Source: VAXT01 sp035318925
GTDB lineage: Bacteria; Actinomycetota; Thermoleophilia; Gaiellales; Gaiellaceae
Assembly: GCA_035318925.1 (NCBI GenBank)
Contig: DATHDS010000012.1
Location: 1 to 64,000, forward strand
DNA length: 64,000 bases
Reading direction: 5' to 3'
A model generated the notes under the pieces. The model was not told where the DNA came from and did not search any database. It worked only from the letters and a program-made list of their open reading frames with translations. Positions 58,436 through 64,000 of the stretch are shown piece by piece. The translations under genes and the position numbers were made by a program. How positions within the stretch are numbered: position 1 is the first letter of the stretch; every line of letters starts with the position of its first letter.

Positions 58436-58783
58436 TCACCGGTCGTGGAAGACGGCTTCGACGTTGTTGCCGTCCGGATCGAGGACGAAAGCGCCGTAGT
58501 AGCCCTCGTGGTACACCGGCCGCTCACCGGGCGGGCCATTGTCTCGGTAGCCCGCCTGCATCGCCGCGCGGTGAAAAGCGTCGACTTCCTCACGGCTCTT
58601 GGCCGGGAAGGCGATGTGAACGTTCTGCGCCACAGGCTCATCGTCCGCTGCGATCGAGAAGTCGCCCCACTCGGTGCCCATCTCGTCGTGGTGCGGCTCG
58701 AGTCCGAGCGGCGCGAGCACGCACGAGTAGAACGCCTTGCTCGCCTCGAGATCCGAGACGCGGATCGTGACGTGATCGATCAT
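58436..58783 (-). CDS. VOC/glyoxalase-fold protein (copy 2)
   Basis: 115 residues. MIDHVTIRVSDLEASKAFYS, HIAFPAKSREEVDAFHRAAM and YHEGYYGAFVLDPDGNNVEAVFHD show a single vicinal-oxygen-chelate module with a likely His/Glu metal site. Tandem paralogue of the preceding gene; ATGA overlap. Homologues include glyoxalase and bleomycin-resistance-like proteins; function unknown. Confidence 0.85.
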   Translation of the reverse strand: MIDHVTIRVSDLEASKAFYSCVLAPLGLEPHHDEMGTEWGDFSIAADDEPVAQNVHIAFPAKSREEVDAFHRAAMQAGYRDNGPPGERPVYHEGYYGAFVLDPDGNNVEAVFHDR

Positions 58784-59145
58784 TCCGGGGCGTGGGTGAC
58801 GGCTTCGATGTTGTTGCCCTCCGGATCGAAGACATAGGCGCCGTAGTAGTACTCGTGGTAGACGCGGCGGATCCCCGGCGGACCGTTGTCTTTCCCGCCC
58901 GCGGCGAGCGCCGCCTCGTGGAAGGCCTCGACCGCGGAGCGATCAGCGCCGCGCAGCGCAACGTGCACCGGGGCGCTCGGCTCCGCTCGGTGCGCGAGGA
59001 AGAAGTCGGCCTTGCCGTCCGCGCCGTACCCGCAGCCCTCGACGTACTCGAGCATCAGCTCGTAACCCAGTGGCTGGAGCGCAGCTGTGTAGAACGCCTG
59101 GCACGCCTCCAGATCGCGGACGTTGAGCGTCACGTGGTCGATCAT
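58780..59145 (-). CDS. VOC/glyoxalase-fold protein (copy 1)
   Basis: 121 residues. MIDHVTLNVRDLEACQAFYT, VHVALRGADRSAVEAFHEAAL and YHEYYYGAYVFDPEGNNIEAV, close to the downstream copy. The pair arose by duplication; they may form a heterodimer. Reaction unknown. Confidence 0.85.
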   Translation of the reverse strand: MIDHVTLNVRDLEACQAFYTAALQPLGYELMLEYVEGCGYGADGKADFFLAHRAEPSAPVHVALRGADRSAVEAFHEAALAAGGKDNGPPGIRRVYHEYYYGAYVFDPEGNNIEAVTHAPE

Positions 59146-59176
59146 CCGGTCTCCTTTCGGGTCGGCCTGAAGCTAC

Positions 59177-59182
59177 TACAGT
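59177..59182 (+). promoter_or_regulatory. -10-like hexamer TACAGT, leaderless start of the amidohydrolase
   Basis: TACAGT lies 6 bases before GTG 59189. Confidence 0.55.
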
Positions 59183-59188
59183 CGCACC

Positions 59189-60730
59189 GTGATCCTCGAG
59201 AAGGGCGTCATCCGCACGATGGAGCCTGCGATGCCCGCGGCACTCGCACTTGCGATTGCCGGCGATCGCGTCGCGGGTGGTGTGGGAACGCATGAGACCG
59301 CGCTGCCCTCTCCCGACCGAGTCGACCTCGGCGGCCGTTGTGTGCTGCCCGGATTCAGCGACGCGCACGTTCACTTTCCGACATGGGCGGCCGCGCAACG
59401 GGAGGTGCGGCTGGAGGGGGCGGGGTCGCTCGACGAGGCGCTCGAGCTCGTGCGCGACGCGATCGACGCGGTGCCGTCAGGCCGCTGGTTGCGCGGGCGC
59501 GGCTGGCGCAGCGGCGACTGGTCTCCGCCGGTCGAGCCGACCCGACAGGCCCTGGACGAGATCGCGGGCGATGTGCCGGTCGCACTCATGGCCCGCGACT
59601 ATCACTCGCTCTGGCTGAGCTCGGCCGCCCTCGCCGAGGCCGAGGACGATCTCGAGGTCGAGGGCGGCGTCGTCGAGCTCGACGAGGACGGCGAACCGAC
59701 CGGCGTGCTGCGGGAGGAGGCCGCCTGGCAATTCCGCGACCGCTACCTGCGCGCGCCGGACGACGAATTCGTGGACGCGATGCGCGAGGGATTGAAGATG
59801 GCCGCCGCCCGTGGCGTAACCGCGGTCCACGACAAGGACGGCTGGCTCGGCGCACCCCGCTTCTGGCAGCGCCTCGCGGACGACGAGGCGCTCACGCTCC
59901 GCGTTTGGCAATCGCTCCCCCACGAGCACGTGGAACGCCTCGATGAGCTCGGCCTGCGCGCCGGGATCGGCGACGACCTCCTTCGAATCGGCTACCTGAA
60001 AGTCTTCATGGACGGGACGCTCGGGTCGCAGACGGCGCGGCTCCTGGACGGGTCAGGTGTGCAGATCACAGGCCGGGAGGAGCTGGCCGAGATCGTCCGC
60101 TCCGGGGCGCGCGCCGGCTGGCCGGTCGCCGTGCACGCGATCGGCGATCTCGCCAACCGCGAGGCCCTCGACGCGTTCGAGGAGACCCGCGAGGAATGGG
60201 CGGCGCTCGGGCTGCGCCCGCGGATCGAGCACGCCCAGCTCCTGGCCGAGGAGGACCTGAGCCGCTTCGCCGAGCTCGGGGTCGCCGCCTCCGTCCAGTT
60301 CAGCCACGCCCCTTCCGATCGCGACATCGCCGACCGGATCTGGGCGGGCAACACCGAACGTGCCTACGCCTACCGCTCGCTCGTCGAGTCCGGGGCGGTC
60401 CTCGCGAACGGCTCGGATGCACCGATCGAGGAGCTCGATCCGCTCGCCGGCATCTGCGCCGGGGTATTACGCACGCTCGACGATCGCGAGGCGTGGCACC
60501 CGGAGCAGGCCGTCACGATCGAGCAGGCACTCGAGGCGACGATCCTCGCGCCCGCCTGGCTCGCCCGAGATGAACGGCGGCGCGGCAAGCTCGTCCCGGG
60601 GTTCCTCGCCGATCTCGTCGTCCTCGACCGGGACCCGCTCGCGATCCCACCCGAGGAGCTTCCCGAGGTTCAGGTCGTCGCCACGATGCTCGGCGGCCGC
60701 TGGGTGCACAACCCCCCGCCCTGGGACTAA
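59189..60730 (+). CDS. Amidohydrolase family 3 protein (YtcJ-like)
   Basis: 513 residues, composite TIM-barrel hydrolase. LPGFSDAHVHFPTWA holds the first two metal His; GVTAVHDKDGW, LKVFMDGTLGSQTA, VAVHAIGDLANREALDAFE, IEHAQLL and VLANGSDAPIEELDPLAGI supply the others. The end LVPGFLADLVVLDRDPLAI closes the small beta domain, as in YtcJ-like deacetylases/amidases. Substrate unknown. Ends near two hairpins that probably stop transcription. Confidence 0.88.
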   Translation: MILEKGVIRTMEPAMPAALALAIAGDRVAGGVGTHETALPSPDRVDLGGRCVLPGFSDAHVHFPTWAAAQREVRLEGAGSLDEALELVRDAIDAVPSGRWLRGRGWRSGDWSPPVEPTRQALDEIAGDVPVALMARDYHSLWLSSAALAEAEDDLEVEGGVVELDEDGEPTGVLREEAAWQFRDRYLRAPDDEFVDAMREGLKMAAARGVTAVHDKDGWLGAPRFWQRLADDEALTLRVWQSLPHEHVERLDELGLRAGIGDDLLRIGYLKVFMDGTLGSQTARLLDGSGVQITGREELAEIVRSGARAGWPVAVHAIGDLANREALDAFEETREEWAALGLRPRIEHAQLLAEEDLSRFAELGVAASVQFSHAPSDRDIADRIWAGNTERAYAYRSLVESGAVLANGSDAPIEELDPLAGICAGVLRTLDDREAWHPEQAVTIEQALEATILAPAWLARDERRRGKLVPGFLADLVVLDRDPLAIPPEELPEVQVVATMLGGRWVHNPPPWD

Positions 60731-60732
60731 TG

Positions 60733-60778
60733 GTCCCGGGCCACGGGCCCGGGACTCGCGCAAAGTGCTTCGCACTTT
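60733..60778 (+). terminator. Two consecutive hairpins after the amidohydrolase gene
   Basis: GTCCCGGGCC-ACG-GGCCCGGGAC (60733-60755, 10-bp perfect stem) is followed by AAAGTGC-TTC-GCACTTT (60762-60778, 7-bp perfect stem). The second ends in a short T run, so together they look like a terminator; the first is also related to the palindromes inside lhr. Confidence 0.6.
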
Positions 60779-60870
60779 CCACGACTTAAAGCACACGACC
60801 CGAGGAACGACACTTCGATCAGCCCGCCCTTGCCACGGTCGATGGTCCGGGTTTCCGCGTGAATGGCGGG

Positions 60871-62205
60871 CTACGGCAGCTTTGCGAGTGAGACGTAGAG
60901 CTCTTTGGCGGCCGCCACGCCGAGTGTGATGTGCTCGACACGGAGGCGCTCGTTCGGAGAGTGGATGTTTCCCTCGGGGAGGTCGAAGCCGGTGAGGATC
61001 GTCGGTATGCCCTTTTTCTCGAGGGCGGACATCACCGGCAGGGAGCCGCCGACCCGCAGGAGCAGCGGCCTGGCACCGATCACGCTCTCGAAGGCATCCA
61101 GGCCGAGGACGATCGCCGCATCGTCGGGCCGCACGAGCGCGGCCGGAGCGCTCGCGAGGAGCTTGATCTCAACGTCTGCACCCTCGGGCGCCGCCTCGCG
61201 CATCAGCCGCTCCATCTCCGCCGCGATCGCCTTGTCGTCCTGCCCCGGGACGATCCGGATCGAGACATTCGCCTCGGCCTCTACAGGGAGCACGGTCTTT
61301 TGGAGGACGGGCGAGCCGCCGGCCAGACCGTGCACGTCGACAGCCGGCTCCACCCACGTCCGCAGATAGAGCTCCTCGGCGGCCCTGGGATCCGCCGGTC
61401 GCGCGCCCTGGGCCGCGAGCACCTCGGCGCCAGGCTCGAGCTCGCTCCAGCTCGCGATCTCCTCGTCGCTCGGCCGCACGATCCCGGCGCGTAGAGGTTC
61501 CGGAACCTGCCCGTTTCGAGGCAACACGCCGCCGAGCGTCTGCAGCAGCGCGTGCGTCGCATTCAACGCCCCGCCTCCGAAGATGCCCGAGTGCAGGTCG
61601 CGGTCCCCGGTCCGCACCTTCACGTGGAAGTAGCAGATCCCGCGCGTCGCGATCTCGAAGATCGGCTGGCCCGGGCGCAGCATGTGCCCGTCGAAGATCA
61701 CGCACGCGTCTCCCCCACGCTCGTCCGCCTCGAGGAAGTTCACGATCGAGTCGCCTCCGGACTCCTCCTCGCCGTCGCAGGTGAACCGGACGTTCACCGG
61801 CAGCGAGCCCTCGGCCGCGAGCAGCGCCGCCGCCTTCAACTGGAGGTAGAGCTGGCCCTTGTCGTCGGCGACCCCTCGCGCGTAGAGCCAGCCGTCCCGC
61901 ACGGTGGGCTCGAACGGCTCGCTTTCCCAGAGCTCGAGCGGTTCGGGTGGCTGCACGTCGAAATGCCCATAGGCGATCACGGTCGGCGCGCCTTCCGGGT
62001 TCTCCGAGGCGCGAATCTCGCCGATCACGAGCGGCTTGTTCTCGGTGGGGACGACCTCCGCCTCGCCACCGGCCCCACGGATGAAGTCGCGCACCCACTC
62101 CGCCGCGCGCTCGACGTCTCCTGCATGCACAGGATCTGCACTGACGCTAGGGATGCGAAGCAGCTCGAAGAGCTCCTCCATCCAATCTGCAGGCGGTTCC
62201 GTCAC
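60871..62205 (-). CDS. M20-family dipeptidase/peptidase
   Basis: 444 residues from GTG 62205. Metal and catalytic residues: YGHFDVQPPEP, ARGVADDKGQLY, TCDGEEESGGDS and a late NIHSPNERL, with a dimerisation (bacterial exopeptidase) domain between. Typical cytoplasmic M20 di-/tripeptidase or carnosinase-like enzyme. Convergent with the amidohydrolase; downstream of the sigma-factor gene but behind its own promoter and terminator. Confidence 0.9.
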   Translation of the reverse strand: MTEPPADWMEELFELLRIPSVSADPVHAGDVERAAEWVRDFIRGAGGEAEVVPTENKPLVIGEIRASENPEGAPTVIAYGHFDVQPPEPLELWESEPFEPTVRDGWLYARGVADDKGQLYLQLKAAALLAAEGSLPVNVRFTCDGEEESGGDSIVNFLEADERGGDACVIFDGHMLRPGQPIFEIATRGICYFHVKVRTGDRDLHSGIFGGGALNATHALLQTLGGVLPRNGQVPEPLRAGIVRPSDEEIASWSELEPGAEVLAAQGARPADPRAAEELYLRTWVEPAVDVHGLAGGSPVLQKTVLPVEAEANVSIRIVPGQDDKAIAAEMERLMREAAPEGADVEIKLLASAPAALVRPDDAAIVLGLDAFESVIGARPLLLRVGGSLPVMSALEKKGIPTILTGFDLPEGNIHSPNERLRVEHITLGVAAAKELYVSLAKLP

Positions 62206-62213
62206 GGGCGAGG

Positions 62214-62219
62214 AGTCTA
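62214..62219 (-). promoter_or_regulatory. -10-like hexamer TAGACT before the M20 peptidase gene
   Basis: TAGACT lies 8 bases before GTG 62205. Confidence 0.45.
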
Positions 62220-62284
62220 GGAACTCTCGCCGCGGAGGTGGGCTTTGCCCGCCTCCGCCCACGACGGCTAGGCCTTCGAAAATC

Positions 62285-62335
62285 TCGAAGAAAGTCGTCA
62301 TGGTGCGCGCGCAGCGCGCGCCGGACTTTCTTCGA
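62285..62335 (-). terminator. Long hairpin terminator of the sigma-factor gene
   Basis: Arms of 12 bases (TCGAAGAAAGTC at 62285-62296, GACTTTCTTCGA at 62324-62335) flank an inner GCGCGC palindrome, beginning one base after the sigma-factor stop. Very stable stem; a GA/CT-rich base and GC core, unlike ordinary T-run terminators. Confidence 0.7.
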
Positions 62336-62336
62336 C

Positions 62337-63422
62337 TTAGGCGACTTCGCGGAGCTTCTGGCAGTCGGCGAGCGCGCGGAGCTTCTTCAGGCACTGGTTC
62401 TCGATCTGCCGGATCCGCTCGCGGGTGACGTTGAACGCCCGGCCGACCTCGTCCAGAGTGCGGGGCTGCTCCCCGTCGAGCCCGTAGCGCAGCTCGAGGA
62501 TCCGCTGCTCCCGGGGCGAGAGCGAGCAGAGAACCTGCTTCAGCGTGTCCCGGCGAAGCGCCTGCTCGGCGGACTCTTCCGGAAGCGGTGCCAGCTCGTC
62601 GGTCAGGAAGTGCCCGAACTCCGACTCCTCGTCGTCGCCGACCGGCTTCTCGAGGGAAACCGGCATCTGCGCGCTGCGGCGGATCTGCTCGACCTCGTCG
62701 GAGCTCAGATCCAGCTCTCCACCGATCTCGAACGCGGTCGGCTCCCGACCCAGCTCGCCACGAAGCTTCCGCTCCGAGCGCACGATCTTGTTCAGCTTCT
62801 CGACGACGTGCACGGGCATGCGGATCGTCCGCGACTTGTCGGCGAGCGCACGCGCGACCGCCTGGCGAATCCACCACGTCGCGTACGTCGAGAACTTGAA
62901 CCCCTTGCGGTAGTCGAACTTCTCGGCGGCGCGCACGAGACCGATCGTCCCTTCCTGGATGAGATCGAGGAAGGGGAGCCCCTGGTTGCGGTAGCGCTTC
63001 GCGATCGAGACGACGAGGCGCAGGTTCGCCTCGACCATCGCCTGCTTCGCCTGATGGTCGCCGCGCTCGATGCGCTTCGCCAGCTCGATCTCCTGCGGCG
63101 CGGTGAGGAGGTCGACCTTGCCGATGTCCTTCAGGAAGAGCTGGAGCGCATCGGTCGAGACGTCCGGCGCGTCGAGGTCGAGCGCCTCCTCTTCAGGCTC
63201 TTCCTCGATCGGGACGACCTCGATGTGCAGCTCCTCGAGCATGCCGTAGAACTCGTCGATCTGGGCGGTGTCGAAGGAGAGCTCGTCCAGCGTGACCGTG
63301 ATCTCCTCGGCCGTGAGCTTTCCCGCCTGTCGGCCCGACTGCAGAAGCTCCCACGCCTCATCCGTCTCGAGGACGGTCCCCTGGGTCCCAGCACGTGCTA
63401 CGGCTTGCTCCCCTCGGCTCAA
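62337..63422 (-). CDS. Sigma-70 family primary-type sigma factor (SigA/HrdB-like)
   Basis: 361 residues from TTG 63422. An acidic N-terminal region 1.1-like stretch (EEEPEEEALDLD) precedes region 1.2 (TDALQLFLKDIGKVDLLTA), region 2 (EANLRLVVSIAKRYRNQGLPFLDLIQEGTIGLVRAAEKFDYRKG; STYATWWIRQAVARAL), region 3 and region 4 with VTRERIRQIENQCLKKLRAL. At 361 residues it is shorter than HrdB/SigA of Streptomyces, with a short 1.1. Recruits RNA polymerase core to -35/-10 promoters. Its own promoter (63447-63475) fits that specificity. A downstream GTG or ATG start is possible. Confidence 0.9.
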   Translation of the reverse strand: MSRGEQAVARAGTQGTVLETDEAWELLQSGRQAGKLTAEEITVTLDELSFDTAQIDEFYGMLEELHIEVVPIEEEPEEEALDLDAPDVSTDALQLFLKDIGKVDLLTAPQEIELAKRIERGDHQAKQAMVEANLRLVVSIAKRYRNQGLPFLDLIQEGTIGLVRAAEKFDYRKGFKFSTYATWWIRQAVARALADKSRTIRMPVHVVEKLNKIVRSERKLRGELGREPTAFEIGGELDLSSDEVEQIRRSAQMPVSLEKPVGDDEESEFGHFLTDELAPLPEESAEQALRRDTLKQVLCSLSPREQRILELRYGLDGEQPRTLDEVGRAFNVTRERIRQIENQCLKKLRALADCQKLREVA

Positions 63423-63446
63423 CTCGGTTCCCCTCTCCCAGCCCTC

Positions 63447-63475
63447 ACCGTAGTTGCGGTTTGCTCAATCGTCAA
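63447..63475 (-). promoter_or_regulatory. Promoter of the sigma-factor gene
   Basis: On the minus strand TTGACG (63470-63475), a 17-base spacer and TACGGT (63447-63452), 24 bases before the start, giving a leadered transcript. It is the clearest -35/-10 pair in the window. Confidence 0.65.
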
Positions 63476-63572
63476 ACGTGCGCTTGTGCCGGTGGATGCA
63501 GCAGTCTTTCAAGCATGGTTAGTGTTCGTCTATAGGCCGGAAGACCCATCTTGCGGTCCATAAGTCCTAGTG

Positions 63573-64000
63573 TCACTTATTTGACGGTGCGTTCGCTAGA
63601 CCGGCGAGGAGCCTCTTTGCTTCCCTGGCAAGTGGAGAGCGTGGATCGTCGCCCTCGGCGAGGCGAAGCTGGCGCTTCCCTTCCTCGACTGAACCGGGCT
63701 GAGAGCGGGCCAGCCAGAAGAGCAGCAGTCCGAGGTGGAAGCGAACCGTCGCCGCCTTCGGGAAGCGCCGCGTGAGCGGCCCGAGCCGGGAGAAGGCCTC
63801 CGCCGGCTGGCTCTTGTCAAAGCGAGCAACCGCCGCAGCGACGAGCGCCTCGGGGTCTTGCGGCGCGAGCCTCGCGGCGGCGTCGTACTCTCGCCGCGCG
63901 GAGAGCCGGTGGCCGAGCCGTTGCAACGCGAGCCCGTAGAGAAGCTTCGCGCGGACGTCGGGGCGCCGTGCGTTCCGCGCCAGCGCCGCCAGCTGCGCAG
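63573..64000 (-). CDS. TPR-like helical-repeat protein (C-terminal part)
   Basis: Open from the window edge to the stop at 63573, 142 residues. Repeats such as LLYGLALQRLGHRLSARREYDAAARLAPQDPEAL and AEAFSRLGPLTRRFP are TPR-like helix pairs. One hydrophobic patch FHLGLLLFWLA may be a core. Full gene lies outside; partner unknown. Confidence 0.7.
   Translation of the reverse strand, partial: AQLAALARNARRPDVRAKLLYGLALQRLGHRLSARREYDAAARLAPQDPEALVAAAVARFDKSQPAEAFSRLGPLTRRFPKAATVRFHLGLLLFWLARSQPGSVEEGKRQLRLAEGDDPRSPLAREAKRLLAGLANAPSNK

Overview
The window is GC-rich, almost fully coding chromosomal DNA, with GTG starts common. Gene content points to the Actinobacteriota, most likely class Thermoleophilia (Gaiellales or Solirubrobacterales type). 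The signs are a SigA-like sigma factor, FtsZ, an orphan LigD-type polymerase, several acyl-CoA enzymes, cyclase/AAA/TPR regulators, many secreted proteins with GC-rich low-complexity tails, and no lipopolysaccharide genes. The taxonomic call is an inference. No phage, plasmid, CRISPR array or complete insertion sequence is visible; both window edges cut genes.

Layout. 1-9 kb: end of a lectin/lyase-like secreted protein, a tRNA-Trp 3' remnant, a secreted VWA protein, an RmlC-like cupin, an anchored esterase, a tandem GNAT protein, a diguanylate cyclase, and a cupredoxin-polyproline-PASTA surface protein. 9-22 kb: carboxylase beta subunit, a 2.3-kb glycosyltransferase/epimerase unit between two 90-bp direct repeats, a DAO-type oxidase with a DapA-family lyase, then enoyl-CoA hydratase, biotin carboxylase, SCP2, leucyl aminopeptidase and acyl-CoA dehydrogenase. 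Together these suggest leucine or branched acyl-CoA catabolism. 22-25 kb: nicotinamide riboside uptake and salvage (PnuC, NadR) and a metallo-beta-lactamase/rhodanese sulfur enzyme. 25-32 kb: two tandem 1,100-residue cyclase/AAA/TPR regulators. 32-42.8 kb: threonine dehydratase, MeaB and MFS operon, a radical SAM protein, HisC, gamma-glutamyltransferase with GNAT, and a large membrane protein. 42.8-52 kb: FtsZ with a long N-terminal extension coupled to a ParA-type ATPase, Nei glycosylase and the Lhr helicase. 52-64 kb: a collapsed GMC oxidoreductase relic, a frameshifted lipoprotein, HhH and Nudix repair or housekeeping genes, LigD-Pol, acyl-CoA dehydrogenase, VOC proteins, amidohydrolase, M20 peptidase, the primary-type sigma factor and a truncated TPR gene.

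Cross-cutting observations. (1) About twenty genes have a TAnnnT hexamer 6-9 bases before the start codon, which implies widespread leaderless transcription and helps choose starts. (2) Several repeats not tied to any known mobile element occur: a 31-base palindromic element twice inside lhr in two reading frames, the 90-bp direct repeats, a 150-bp inverted dispersed repeat, and a 38-base promoter module carrying CCGTGTCACGG upstream of two envelope genes.
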